A stretch of DNA of 64,000 nt from Sabulitectum sp964571965 (GTDB taxonomy: Bacteria; Fermentibacterota; Fermentibacteria; Fermentibacterales; JCC-6), in NCBI GenBank assembly GCA_964571965.1, contig CAZNFQ010000002.1, positions 4,772 to 68,771 on the forward strand. Reading direction: 5' to 3'. Each line of letters begins with the position of its first letter. Position 1 is the stretch's first letter. Both the position numbers and the translations under genes were made by a program. The notes beneath the pieces were generated by a model. The model was not told the DNA's origin. It saw only the letters and a program-made list of their open reading frames with translations, and did no database searches. Shown one piece after another: positions 51,225 to 60,739 of the stretch.

Positions 51225-53072
51225 ATGGCCCTGAAGCAGTTAGGTAAGAGGCTCCAGTACCACCTGAACGATATTCTGGCCGGGAATCCCCTCTGGCAGA
51301 TTTTCTTTCTGGTGGTTTTCTCCGCTGCAGTGATCTTGATAGGCATGGCTCTCATCAGAAGCCATCTGGAGTGCGTGGACGGCCAGAACCCCTTCTGGTG
51401 GAGCCTGACAAGGCTGATGGACCAGGGAACCTTTGTGGGGGATCACAAGGATGATCATCATGCTCAGGTCGTTGCCGTGCTCATAACCCTGTGCGGTATT
51501 CTGGTGATGTCTACCCTGATAGGTACCGTCTCTTCAAAGATATCAGAGCGTCTGGATTCCCTGAAAAGGGGCAGGTCTCCCATTGTGGAGAAGGATCATC
51601 TGATCGTCTGCGGAAATGGAGACAGGCTGTATGAGGTTACCCGGGAGCTGATTGAATCCCGCATGGACGAACCCCGCTCTCACAGGAGCAGTATTGTAAT
51701 GTTTTCGGAGTCTTCCAGGGAAACCATGGAGGAGATTCTGGCACAGAGAACCGGCAGGAAATACGCGAAAGAGGTTATCTGCCGCTCTGGTGTGGTAACT
51801 GACATCGATTCTCTCAGGCTTGTGGGTTTCCACAGGTGCCGGGGTTTTGTGATCATAGGAGAAGAAGATACGGTGGTACTTAAAACCCTTATCGCTGTAA
51901 GCTCTCTATGTAACGGCAACAAGCCTGTTTCCGTGTGCGAGATAAGAAACGCCGTTATGGGAGAAGTGGCCAGAATGGCTCACGAAGACGTGAAGTGGGT
52001 TCCCGTAAGGGAAGTGGTCATGAGACTTCTCATACAGATATGCCGCCAACCGGGGCTCAGCGCCGTATACAAAGAGATACTGAGTTTTTCGGGGAACGAG
52101 TTCTATTTCAGAGAGAGCCCCGAGGTGAATGGTGTTTCCTTCAGGGAGGCCGCCTCAAGATTGTCCGAAGGGGTTGCCGTTGGAATAGACAGAGGAGGGG
52201 AAGTGGAAATCAATCCCTCCGGCGAAACTGTTCTCGGTCCGGAAGACAGAATGCTGATTCTTGCCCGTGATCTGGAGAGCATCAGATTTGTGAAATCTCC
52301 CGGGGCGGTTCTGGTTGAAGCTAAGGAGAAAGAGTCCTGCGGAGATCTTTTCGAGATGCTTGTCTTTTCGGGATACAGCACCCGTTTCAGTCTGATGCTG
52401 GAACTGCTTGACAGGTATTCTCCCGGAGGAGCCAGAATAGTTGTTGCGGGTTCTCTTTCCCGGGAAGATGGAGTCAGGGTCACGGAAGCCATCCAGTGCA
52501 CCAACTGTACCGTGGAGTACCTGCAGATGGACAGAACGGATCCCGATGCCGTGCGTGCGGTGAAACCCGAAAAGTACGACAGCATCATGGTGGTGTCAGG
52601 GAAGAAACCGGGAGATTCCGATGAGAAGGCTGACTCGGAGTGTATCGTTACCCTGCTGATCCTCAAGCAGATAAGAAAAACCCTCGGCAGCGCATGGAAT
52701 GCAACCGTTGTAGCGGAGATAAGGAACCCCAGGAACAGAAAACTGGCCACCGCTGCGGAAATTGACGACTTCGTGATATCCAACGAAGTATGCAGTATGA
52801 TAATGGCCCAGCTGGTGAAGCAGAAGAAGCTGGGACAGGTTTTCGAAGAGATATTCGACCCCTCGGGCTGCGAGATTCAGCTACGGTGCGCTTCGCAGTA
52901 TCACAGGGGAACGTTCCGTGAACTGGAAGCCCAGGGCAGACTGAGAAACGAGGTTGTTCTCGGGTGGCTTACCGGAACCGGTTCCGAAGCTGTGGTTACT
53001 CTTAATCCTTCAAGGGATCTGGTGATGCCCCCTGATGAGGACTGCAGGGTAATCGCCATCGCTGAAAGGTAG
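51225..53072 (+). CDS. CASTOR/POLLUX-like ion channel with RCK domains
   Basis: 615 residues. Two N-terminal membrane helices (~24-46 and ~84-105) flank a pore loop (FWWSLTRLMDQGTFVGDH), followed by an RCK/TrkA-N domain (DHLIVCGNGDRLYEVTRELI) and TrkA-C-like region, then a second divergent RCK unit (~370-610). The arrangement and the helix-pore wording match the CASTOR/POLLUX (DMI1) channel family and its bacterial relatives, not Kch, because the K+ filter TVGYG is missing. Ion selectivity unknown. It is the first gene of a three-gene operon. Confidence 0.82.
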   Translation: MALKQLGKRLQYHLNDILAGNPLWQIFFLVVFSAAVILIGMALIRSHLECVDGQNPFWWSLTRLMDQGTFVGDHKDDHHAQVVAVLITLCGILVMSTLIGTVSSKISERLDSLKRGRSPIVEKDHLIVCGNGDRLYEVTRELIESRMDEPRSHRSSIVMFSESSRETMEEILAQRTGRKYAKEVICRSGVVTDIDSLRLVGFHRCRGFVIIGEEDTVVLKTLIAVSSLCNGNKPVSVCEIRNAVMGEVARMAHEDVKWVPVREVVMRLLIQICRQPGLSAVYKEILSFSGNEFYFRESPEVNGVSFREAASRLSEGVAVGIDRGGEVEINPSGETVLGPEDRMLILARDLESIRFVKSPGAVLVEAKEKESCGDLFEMLVFSGYSTRFSLMLELLDRYSPGGARIVVAGSLSREDGVRVTEAIQCTNCTVEYLQMDRTDPDAVRAVKPEKYDSIMVVSGKKPGDSDEKADSECIVTLLILKQIRKTLGSAWNATVVAEIRNPRNRKLATAAEIDDFVISNEVCSMIMAQLVKQKKLGQVFEEIFDPSGCEIQLRCASQYHRGTFRELEAQGRLRNEVVLGWLTGTGSEAVVTLNPSRDLVMPPDEDCRVIAIAER

Positions 53073-53076
53073 AGAA

Positions 53077-53799
53077 ATGAAGGGTTCGGTATTTATTGGT
53101 ACGCTGGGCTTTGTGACTGGTGGACTATTGTGTCTTCTGGGTATAGTGTTCATCGCAGGGGCTCCTCTGCTCACCAACCCTCTGGATTCCATGCTGCAGA
53201 GCTCCGCCAGGGGGCTGCGAACCTCAGGCGAGGCCATCAACTCTGTAACCGACGGAGTTTCCAATTCCACAGGGATGATAAACGAGGTCAAGGGATCCCT
53301 GGAGACCACCTCGGAAGCTCTGTCCAGTACGGGAGGAGTACTTCAGCAGACGGTGGAAATACTCGAGGAAACCCGTATCATCCTTCCTGCCATGGCCAAC
53401 GATATGGCCTCTATGCCGCCTATGTTGAGAAACATGATGCCCAACAACCACTTCGATGAGGTGGCCGAAAGAACTGAAACCGTGGCAATGAAGCTTGGTC
53501 TTCTGAATACCCAGCTTGAGAACCTCTCCATGGACGTTATTGAAACCTCCCAGGCCATCGGAGGCGTTGCGGTTTCAGTGGAGACCCTTCAGCAGGACCT
53601 TCTCTCCACCGAGGGTTCCTTCAGTGAAGCGGCGGACAAAATGGAAACAACAGCCTGTTTCGTGGAAAACGGTTCGTTCTCCTCCATGATAGCAGCCCTT
53701 TCAGCAGGGATTGGCGTACTTCTGTTACTTGTGGGTCTCTACCAGATTTCTTCCGCTCTCATGATCAGAAGAATTATGAAGGCCCAGGCACTGAAGTGA
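53077..53799 (+). CDS. Membrane protein with extracytoplasmic coiled coil
   Basis: 240 residues. Membrane helices at ~5-30 and ~205-228 bracket a Ser/Thr/Glu-rich helical domain with repeated small-residue heptads (residues ~40-195), reminiscent of chemoreceptor periplasmic helices but without the signalling hairpin. Topology is probably in-out-in with a short C-terminus. No family recognised. It starts 4 bases after the channel gene and overlaps the next by four, so an accessory role for the channel is plausible. Confidence 0.75.
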   Translation: MKGSVFIGTLGFVTGGLLCLLGIVFIAGAPLLTNPLDSMLQSSARGLRTSGEAINSVTDGVSNSTGMINEVKGSLETTSEALSSTGGVLQQTVEILEETRIILPAMANDMASMPPMLRNMMPNNHFDEVAERTETVAMKLGLLNTQLENLSMDVIETSQAIGGVAVSVETLQQDLLSTEGSFSEAADKMETTACFVENGSFSSMIAALSAGIGVLLLLVGLYQISSALMIRRIMKAQALK

Positions 53800-54305
53800 T
53801 ATTGAAGACGGTTCTGCTGATCCTGCTGATTACCCTGCCCGCAGCTGCCGGTTCATTCAAGCTGTACAGCGGCAGCCTTGATCTTGATCTGGGCACATAC
53901 AGATACCTGAAATTCCGGATAACTCCGGATCAGGCAATCGGCACTGAGATATCCGGAAGTTTTACCACAATTCCTGAAAACACCCCTGTGGAACTGATCC
54001 TTCTCACCCAGTGGAACTACATAACGGGCTGGACGAACCGGGGAGAGATCGATACTCTGGCGGTTCGCAGGGATGGACCGGGGGAGTTTACCATTCCAGT
54101 TCCCGATTACGGTGATTTCGTTCTCGTGGTTAGCAACAGGGGGAATTACACCCCTGTGTCCATTGAGGCGGACTTCAGGGTTAACTTTGAGGGGACCGGA
54201 ATTGCCTACGACTCGTTACCCACTGGAATGACGGTTCTTATTACTGTACTTGCAGCTGCTCTTGTGGTTGCCGCTGTGGTGCTTACTCTCAGGAAGCTGT
54301 TGTGA
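53796..54305 (+). CDS. Signal-peptide protein with beta domain and C-terminal membrane anchor
   Basis: 169 residues from GTG 53796 (GTGA overlap); a TTG at 53802 is possible. Signal peptide (residues ~4-19), a compact beta-rich domain (~20-138) and a C-terminal helix (~144-163) ending RKLL. The strand order and GEFTIPVPDYGDFVLVVSNRG recall beta-sandwich GOLD-type domains, but this is weak. Third gene of the channel operon. Confidence 0.72.
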   Translation: MILKTVLLILLITLPAAAGSFKLYSGSLDLDLGTYRYLKFRITPDQAIGTEISGSFTTIPENTPVELILLTQWNYITGWTNRGEIDTLAVRRDGPGEFTIPVPDYGDFVLVVSNRGNYTPVSIEADFRVNFEGTGIAYDSLPTGMTVLITVLAAALVVAAVVLTLRKLL

Positions 54306-54363
54306 CGGGCGGGCAATTTAATTTACTATATTCCAGAGCGGAAATATAAGAAAGGGGTCCAGA

Positions 54364-54813
54364 ATGCTCATTTCCACCAGAAGCAGATACGGGCTCAGAG
54401 CACTTGTACATCTGGCAAGAACAGACTGTTCAACACCTGTCAGTCTTGGCGGAATAGCCAAGGTTGAAGAAATACCCATAAGGTATCTCGAACAAATTTT
54501 CGGCAGGCTTCGAACCGCCGATATCGTAAGGGGAAGACGGGGCCCCGGCGGCGGGTACGTTCTCAGCAGAAGCCCTTCCGAGATTTCCCTGCTGGATGTT
54601 ATCCGTGTGCTTGAGACCGAGTTTTTCCAAACCAACTGCGTTCTGCAGTGTCCTGATTCAACCGTTACCGAAGAAGAGAGGAAGAAAGGGTGCGCAAGAG
54701 AGGAGTTCTGCCCCACAAGGCGACTCTGGTCCGACATAAAGGGCATCTGCGAAACCTATCTGATCAACAATACACTCAGCGACCTCGCAGGAGGGTCGCT
54801 TGAAATGGAGTAG
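54364..54813 (+). CDS. Rrf2-family iron-sulfur transcriptional regulator (IscR-like)
   Basis: 149 residues. Winged helix at the N-terminus (STRSRYGLRALVHLA, EIPIRYLEQIFGRLR, GRRGPGGGYVLSR) and a four-cysteine C-terminal region (TNCVLQCPDS, GCAREEFCP) suited to binding an Fe-S cluster. It precedes iscU by six bases, so it probably represses this operon when clusters are abundant. Confidence 0.93.
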   Translation: MLISTRSRYGLRALVHLARTDCSTPVSLGGIAKVEEIPIRYLEQIFGRLRTADIVRGRRGPGGGYVLSRSPSEISLLDVIRVLETEFFQTNCVLQCPDSTVTEEERKKGCAREEFCPTRRLWSDIKGICETYLINNTLSDLAGGSLEME

Positions 54814-54819
54814 ATAGAT

Positions 54820-55344
54820 ATGTGGAAATACTCCGACATACTAATGGATCACTTCATGAATCCCCGAAACGTGGGTTCTCTGGATACCCCCGACGGACAT
54901 TCCGAGGTGGGTTCTCCCCAGTGCGGAGATGCAATGTACCTGGACATCGACATAGACGATCAGGGGCGCATCAGTGAAATTGCATTCAAGACCTTCGGCT
55001 GTGCCGGTGCGATCGCAAGCGCATCTGCGCTTACAGAAATGGTGAAGGGTCTTCCAATCGAAGAAGCTCTCAAGATAAGGAACAGCCAGATTGCGGAGTT
55101 CCTGGGCGGCATGCCGCCGGAGAAGTTTCACTGTTCCGTTATGGGCCATCAGGCTCTGAAGGCTGCAGTGGAGGACTTCAGGGCAAAGTGCGAAGAGATT
55201 GAAAATGTCCTCAAGGGAGCAGGAGTGACTCCGAAGCTGGTAAGGCCCGGAAGGGTTTACCTCTCTTCAGAAAAAGATGCGGAAACGGCAAAGGCAGCTC
55301 TGACAGAAAAACTGGACAGAGAGATTTCGGTAGAGGTGAAATGA
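54820..55344 (+). CDS. iscU: Iron-sulfur cluster scaffold IscU/NifU N-terminal type, with extension
   Basis: 174 residues. The IscU core holds its three cysteines (SPQCGDAM, FGCAGAIA, FHCSVMG) and the essential Asp, within ~125 residues. The remaining ~48 residues (from AGVTPKLVRPGRVYL) form a beta-alpha extension not found in ordinary IscU and lacking the CxxC of NifU's C-terminal domain. It overlaps the desulfurase gene by four bases. Confidence 0.93.
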   Translation: MWKYSDILMDHFMNPRNVGSLDTPDGHSEVGSPQCGDAMYLDIDIDDQGRISEIAFKTFGCAGAIASASALTEMVKGLPIEEALKIRNSQIAEFLGGMPPEKFHCSVMGHQALKAAVEDFRAKCEEIENVLKGAGVTPKLVRPGRVYLSSEKDAETAKAALTEKLDREISVEVK

Positions 55345-56501
55345 TGGATACCGTTTATCTGGACAATGCCGCCACCACCCGAATGGCGCCTGAGGTTCTT
55401 GAAGCGATGCTTCCCTTCTTTGAATCACAGTATGGCAATCCCTCCAGTTTCCACACCTTCGGAAGTTCCCACATGGAAGCGGTGGAAAAGGCAAGGGGCC
55501 AGGTGGCCAGACTTCTCGGTGCAAAAACCGAGGAAATATTCTTCACCTCAGGCGGAACCGAAAGCGACAACCAGGCTCTTCGGGGTTCGGTGAAAATAGA
55601 TCCCACAAGAAGGGGAATAGTTACCTCTGCCGTTGAACACCCGGCCATTCTGGAAACCGCCAGAGTGCTGGAAAAGGAAGGCTGCACACTGGGAGTTGCC
55701 TCGGTCGACGAAAATGGGGAGCTTGATCTTGACAGCCTTAAAAAGCTTGTAAGCCAGCAGACTGCAGTTGTCTCCATAATGGCAGCCAACAACGAAACCG
55801 GTGTGATAATGCCCCTTATGAAAATCGGGGAGATTGCAAAAGATGAGGGGGCTCTCTTTCACACCGATGCTGTGCAGATGGTGGGAAAGAACCCCATAGA
55901 CGTTCATTCTCTGGGAATAGACATGCTGAGCCTTTCCGCCCATAAGCTTCACGGCCCTAAGGGAGTTGGCGCAATCTACATCAGAAAGGGAGTTCACATA
56001 CCCCCTCTGATAACCGGTGGCCATCAGGAGAGGGGCGTTCGTTCGGGAACCTACAATGTTCCGGGCATAGTGGGTCTGGGAAAGGCCGCTGAACTGGCAC
56101 TTACTCACCTGACCGATACCGTTGCAGAGGAAAGAAAGCTCAGGGAATCCCTGGAAAGAAGAATAAAGGAACGATGCCCCGGGGCCTTCATAGTAGCGGA
56201 AAACGCCGCAGAGAGGCTTCCGGGAACCGTAACTGTGATATTCAGGGGAATAGAGAGTGAAGCGGTTCTTACTCTCCTTGACATGCAGGGTATTTATGCC
56301 TCATCAGGTTCAGCCTGCAGCACGGGAAGCAAGGACCCAAGCCATGTGCTGTACGCCATGGGAATAGACTATACCCTGGCCAACAGCGCCCTTAGGTTCA
56401 GTCTCAGCAGGTATACCGGTGAAGCCGAGATCACCCGGACAGTTGATGCCCTGGAAACCATAGTGGAAAGGCTCAGACGAATCTCGCCATATTCCCAGTG
56501 A
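55341..56501 (+). CDS. nifS: Cysteine desulfurase NifS/IscS
   Basis: 386 residues, class V PLP enzyme. YLDNAATTRM start, PLP lysine in SLSAHKLHGPKG and the catalytic Cys in SSGSACSTGSKDPSHVL on the long, mobile loop typical of group I enzymes. Supplies sulfur to the adjacent IscU. The C-terminus lacks the IscS LRELSPL ending and resembles NifS. Confidence 0.96.
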   Translation: MMDTVYLDNAATTRMAPEVLEAMLPFFESQYGNPSSFHTFGSSHMEAVEKARGQVARLLGAKTEEIFFTSGGTESDNQALRGSVKIDPTRRGIVTSAVEHPAILETARVLEKEGCTLGVASVDENGELDLDSLKKLVSQQTAVVSIMAANNETGVIMPLMKIGEIAKDEGALFHTDAVQMVGKNPIDVHSLGIDMLSLSAHKLHGPKGVGAIYIRKGVHIPPLITGGHQERGVRSGTYNVPGIVGLGKAAELALTHLTDTVAEERKLRESLERRIKERCPGAFIVAENAAERLPGTVTVIFRGIESEAVLTLLDMQGIYASSGSACSTGSKDPSHVLYAMGIDYTLANSALRFSLSRYTGEAEITRTVDALETIVERLRRISPYSQ

Positions 56502-56502
56502 T

Positions 56503-57240
56503 CTAAAAACCCTGACCTGTCCAGTAGAACCCGGCATTTACGCCGAAGTTTTCTCTGCCCTGAAGACCTGCGGAAACGCCGCAGTCTGCGGTAAGGCTTT
56601 CGTCCAGAATGAACTGCACCGCAGCTGAAGCTTCGAATATCCCCGTGGTGGAACCTGTGAGCGCTCCGGAAAGCAGGAAATCCGGGGAGATGTAGCTTGT
56701 TCCGCCCCCGGTGAAATAGAAAACGTCACTGATCGTTTCGTCGAAGGGGTTTCTTCCTCCGTTAAGGGCATATTCCCCGGACATGGACAGGCGGAAGTCG
56801 AGGAATGTGGTGCTGGTCACACCTCCTATTGCCAGTTCGGTTCCCCTGTCACGGAGTTCTTCTCCCGTTGGAAGAGAAAGCCTTCCTGTGAGTTTCAGGG
56901 CGGTTCCTCCCCTGGTGGTTTCGTAGAGCCAGCCTCCCGCCAACGTTATATCCCCTATGAATGATCCGTTCCACGCATCATCCACGGGTACCAGCGGAAC
57001 AACGGCAGAGACCTCGAGGTTTTCCTCTGCGCCCCAGCAGGCTCTCAGCGGGACCACGACAACGGAACCGTCGTCGGTGTTCGTGTACTCAACCGAGGCG
57101 CCGGCCCTTAGAGTTCCCCCGGGAAGGAGGTCTGAGCTGGAGAGACCCTGCCAGCCGGAAAGACCCAGGGGTCCAAGGCCCATGGAGGCCGCAGAAACAG
57201 CAGCCGCAGAGAATAGAAAAAGAATCAGCGATGTTTTCAT
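56503..57240 (-). CDS. Outer-membrane beta-barrel protein
   Basis: 245 residues from the ATG at 57238-57240 with GGAGG upstream. Signal peptide (residues 1-17, ending VSA), then Gly/Thr-rich amphipathic strands with no cofactor motif and a terminal Phe (AGFYWTGQGF). Similar in shape to MetaPuF/transporter-type porins; no substrate can be inferred. It converges on nifS with a one-base gap. Confidence 0.8.
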   Translation of the reverse strand: MKTSLILFLFSAAAVSAASMGLGPLGLSGWQGLSSSDLLPGGTLRAGASVEYTNTDDGSVVVVPLRACWGAEENLEVSAVVPLVPVDDAWNGSFIGDITLAGGWLYETTRGGTALKLTGRLSLPTGEELRDRGTELAIGGVTSTTFLDFRLSMSGEYALNGGRNPFDETISDVFYFTGGGTSYISPDFLLSGALTGSTTGIFEASAAVQFILDESLTADCGVSAGLQGRENFGVNAGFYWTGQGF

Positions 57241-57320
57241 GAATTCCTCCGGGGTTGACAAATGCTCATGCAATATGGAAAGATACCTTTAATATAGACT
57301 CATGATCTTCGGAGGGAGTA

Positions 57321-57713
57321 ATGAAAACTGGAGAGGCCGGGGTTTTAACCGCGACGGGTTTGCTGGTGGCGGGGGCTCTCTTCGTGGGCTTTACCCCAAT
57401 GCCTGAACTGGAACTCATGGAAGCCGGCATGGAACAGGAACTTTCCGTTTACCAAAGACTGAAGCAGTCAATTCAGCCCTATCATTTCGGAAACCTCCCC
57501 AGGGAATCTTTCAGAGCAGACACCACGGTGTGGGTTGTGGATCTCGATCACAACATGTATACCATTCCCCAGGTGGACCTTTACGTGACCAGAGTTCTGA
57601 GGGACCTTCAGTTCACGGGCATTACGGCCACTGAAAGGGAGCAGGGCGGAATTGTATTCAACGCTGTTTTCCCCAACGGACAGCCGGTGGAAATACAGTT
57701 CACCAGCCCCTAG
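57321..57713 (+). CDS. Small membrane-anchored or exported protein, unknown
   Basis: 130 residues, ATG preceded by GGAGGGA. An N-terminal hydrophobic segment (~6-25) is followed by a short helical region and a beta-alpha domain (VWVVDLDHNMYTIPQVDLYV, FTGITATERE, GIVFNAVFPNG). No family recognised. It stands alone upstream of secDF, separated by 166 bases. Confidence 0.72.
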   Translation: MKTGEAGVLTATGLLVAGALFVGFTPMPELELMEAGMEQELSVYQRLKQSIQPYHFGNLPRESFRADTTVWVVDLDHNMYTIPQVDLYVTRVLRDLQFTGITATEREQGGIVFNAVFPNGQPVEIQFTSP

Positions 57714-57879
57714 GTGGTCATTACACTTGACTTTCTTTATCTTTCATCTCTTCCGTGGAGTTGTTTTGTTTTTCCGCGGAGAAGTGGTACAGCCTTTAAG
57801 ATGAATTAAATTCTGACCATATAGATAGTTAGGCAAGGGCACAAACCCTGCCTGAGTAACCCGATGAAGGGAAGCGCCC

Positions 57880-60693
57880 ATGAAGAAAGCCGATAAGTGG
57901 AGGAATTACAGCTCCGCATTTGTGCTGGTAATATCACTGCTCCTCATATGGCCAACGGTGAAATGGTATTCACTGCCGGCAATTGAAAGGGACAGGGCGG
58001 AAGCCAGTGTTCAGCCTGAAACAACGAACCCTTATCTGAGAGAACTTCTTGATGAAATGCAGAACGAAGGCGGAGAAGAACTTCTCGAGGAATACAGGGA
58101 ACTTTACCAGTCCAGCAATGGAACTATCAAGCTGGGACTGGACCTTCAGGGCGGAATGTATCTGGCTTACACGGTGGAGCCAACACCTGGCCTCGATACA
58201 GATGAAGCCCTGGACCAGGCATTGGAGATCATCAGAAACCGAATTGACGAGTTCGGTGTGTCCGAACCGTCCATAACCAGACAGGGCAGCGACAGAATAA
58301 TCGTTCAGCTTCCCGGTGTAAGGGATCCTGCAAGGGCAAGGGGAATCGTGGAACGGCAGGCTCTTCTTGAGTTCAAGATAGTAGTCTATCCCAACGCGGA
58401 GCACCCCTCGCCTTCCAGCATTCCTGTTATTCGCAACATAGAAGCAGTGCTTGGGGGCACAGACGCGGAAGAGCAGCCTGTGGCTCCCGTTGAAACGGCT
58501 GCCGAGACGGATACCACGGATGAAGAGGAGTTCTCTCTTCCGTCATCCAATGATCAGCTTTCTCTCCCGTCACCGGAAGAGCTTGAGGATGAGGCGGTTC
58601 TCCCCTCCATTGAGGTGGCAGGAGAACTGGGTTCACTTCTGACCATTGCAGATCAGAGCAACGCAACGGTTCTCAGCATCAGGCCCGGCGACTGGATGGT
58701 ACAGCAGGGTAATGACTACGATGCCCTTCAGTCCATTCTTAACAGAGAGGACGTGCAGCAGATACTTTCTGAATCGAACCTGCAGTTCTCCTTCGGTAAG
58801 CCCACCGAACTGGCCGATGGAACAACCTTCATGAGTGTATTCATCGTTCCAGCCAATGCGGGAATGGGATGGGACAGGCAGGCGGATCTTGAAATTCCCG
58901 ATTACAGGCTTACAGGAGCGAACCTTACCGATGTAAGGATCCGCATGGGCGACCAGAATGCCATGTCCGTGAATCCTTATCTTCTTCTTGAATTCGACGG
59001 TGAAGGCTCCGATATGTGGGAGAGGATAACCGGAGAGAACGTGGATGAAAGAGTGGCAATTCTTCTGGACGGAAGAATCTATTCCGTTGCCACCATCACA
59101 GAGAGGATCAGCGGAGGCACAAGACTTTCCGGCGGGTTCAATCTGGAAGAGGCAAGGGACCTCAGGCTTGTTCTAAAGGCGGGAAGCCTTCCAGCCAGAC
59201 TCATAATCGCCGAAGAACAGACAATAGGACCAAGCCTTGGTAAAACCGCCATCAGTAACGGAATGATCGCGGGTCTTGTGGGCCTTGCCATCATTGCTGC
59301 CTTTATGATCATCTACTATGGCACAAGCGGGTTCATCGGTGTGCTCGCCCTTATTTTCGATATGCTGATAATCATGGGCTTCCTCTGTTTCCCCGGCCCG
59401 CTGGCTCAGATAGGCATTTCGGGAATGAACGCAACCCTGACCCTCCCGGGTATTGCCGGTATCATCCTTACAATTGGTATGGCAGTGGATGCCAGCGTGC
59501 TGATCTACGAGAGGATCCGCGAGGAACTTGCCAGCGGCAAGGGAATCAGATCGTCCGTAGACTCCGGGTATTCCAGAGCCTTCGTAACCATTTTCGATGC
59601 GAACCTGACCACGTTCATAACGGCTCTTGTTCTCTACAGATTCGGAACGGGACCCATCAGGGGATTCGCAGTTACCCTTTCCATCGGTATCATGGCTTCC
59701 ATGTTCTGTTCTCTGGTGTTTACCCGTGCAGTCTTCAGCAACCTTCTGGCACAGGTAAAGAGAACGAAGATAAGCATAGGTAAAATCGCGCTGGTGAAGG
59801 ATGCACACTACGACATAGTTACCAAGAGGAAGAAAACTTACATGCTCTCCCTTGCGGTCATTCTCATAGGAGTGATTTCCTTCTTTGCTCACGGCGGTCT
59901 GAACCTTTCAATAGACTTCACCGGAGGTCTTGAGACCAACGTGGTTTCCACCCAGTATGCCACAGCTGCTGAACTTAATTCAGCGCTGACCGCACAGGGG
60001 CTCGCCAGTGTTCAGGTTCAGGCTCTGCAGGACTGGACCGGTGAGGGACACGCATTCGTGATAAGGACCTCCAGCAGCGACAAGGATCAGGTTTATGCGG
60101 CTCTCGGAGCGGAAGGCTGCTCGCTGATGGAGGATGAAGAGGGCGAGTCAGAGGCTTCCTTCATCAAGCAGATTGGACCGAGAGTAGGCAGCGAACTTCG
60201 CTCCAGGGCTGTGGACTCCATTCTTCTGGCCATGTTCTTCATTGTGCTCTACATTTGGTACAGATTCCAGTTCAAGTGGGGTCTGGCCGCCGTTGCGGCA
60301 CTTCTTCACGACATTCTGATAACGGTTGGTCTTCTTGCTCTCTTCCAGATAGAGGTAAGTCTTACCATCATTGCCGCCCTTCTTACAATCGTCGGTTATT
60401 CGATCAACGATACAATCGTGGTATTCGACCGCATCAGAGAAGACAACAGACTGCGCAAGGGCAAGACCTTCGAAGAAACGGTTAACAAGGGCATAAATGA
60501 AACGCTGAGCCGTACAGTGGTTACATCACTCACCACCTTTATAGCGGTTCTCATGCTCTTCATCTTCGGAACGGGAGAGATCCATGATTTCGCCCTGACC
60601 CTGATGATAGGTATCATTGTTGGTACCTACTCATCTATCTACGTTGCCAGTCCGATACTCATCGACTGGCACGCAAGACTCAAGAAGAAGTAG
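57880..60693 (+). CDS. secDF: Protein translocase SecD-SecF fusion
   Basis: 937 residues, both halves in one chain. SecD part: first membrane helix, LGLDLQGGMYL (D1), periplasmic P1 domain, then LSGGFNLEEARDL and five helices (GMAVDASVLIYERIREE D4 motif). SecF part from ~residue 650: LSIDFTGGLE, VGYSINDTIVVFDRIREDN. An acidic Ser/Pro/Glu-rich insertion (~190-250) splits the P1 domain. Uses proton or sodium force to aid Sec export. Preceded by an untranslated region with a short hairpin (around 57829-57853); followed by a strong terminator. Confidence 0.96.
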   Translation: MKKADKWRNYSSAFVLVISLLLIWPTVKWYSLPAIERDRAEASVQPETTNPYLRELLDEMQNEGGEELLEEYRELYQSSNGTIKLGLDLQGGMYLAYTVEPTPGLDTDEALDQALEIIRNRIDEFGVSEPSITRQGSDRIIVQLPGVRDPARARGIVERQALLEFKIVVYPNAEHPSPSSIPVIRNIEAVLGGTDAEEQPVAPVETAAETDTTDEEEFSLPSSNDQLSLPSPEELEDEAVLPSIEVAGELGSLLTIADQSNATVLSIRPGDWMVQQGNDYDALQSILNREDVQQILSESNLQFSFGKPTELADGTTFMSVFIVPANAGMGWDRQADLEIPDYRLTGANLTDVRIRMGDQNAMSVNPYLLLEFDGEGSDMWERITGENVDERVAILLDGRIYSVATITERISGGTRLSGGFNLEEARDLRLVLKAGSLPARLIIAEEQTIGPSLGKTAISNGMIAGLVGLAIIAAFMIIYYGTSGFIGVLALIFDMLIIMGFLCFPGPLAQIGISGMNATLTLPGIAGIILTIGMAVDASVLIYERIREELASGKGIRSSVDSGYSRAFVTIFDANLTTFITALVLYRFGTGPIRGFAVTLSIGIMASMFCSLVFTRAVFSNLLAQVKRTKISIGKIALVKDAHYDIVTKRKKTYMLSLAVILIGVISFFAHGGLNLSIDFTGGLETNVVSTQYATAAELNSALTAQGLASVQVQALQDWTGEGHAFVIRTSSSDKDQVYAALGAEGCSLMEDEEGESEASFIKQIGPRVGSELRSRAVDSILLAMFFIVLYIWYRFQFKWGLAAVAALLHDILITVGLLALFQIEVSLTIIAALLTIVGYSINDTIVVFDRIREDNRLRKGKTFEETVNKGINETLSRTVVTSLTTFIAVLMLFIFGTGEIHDFALTLMIGIIVGTYSSIYVASPILIDWHARLKKK

Positions 60694-60703
60694 TACTCAG
60701 CAC

Positions 60704-60739
60704 AAAAAAGGCGGAGGGTTCAGGCCCTCCGCCTTTTTT
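60704..60739. terminator. Bidirectional terminator between secDF and the sensor kinase
   Basis: A 15-bp inverted repeat (60704-60718 with 60725-60739) has a G+C core GGCGGAGGG and A6/T6 flanks, so it can end transcripts on both strands. It lies between two convergent genes and overlaps the last codons of the kinase gene. Confidence 0.93.

Noticed and set aside
53077..53799. Chemoreceptor (MCP)
   Set aside because: The helical domain looks chemoreceptor-like, but the conserved signalling hairpin and HAMP are missing and the second membrane helix is at the C-terminus.
57820..57879. Possible riboswitch before secDF (AGGCAAGGGC...CCCTGCCT hairpin)
   Set aside because: Only one short imperfect hairpin is seen and it matches no riboswitch consensus I know.
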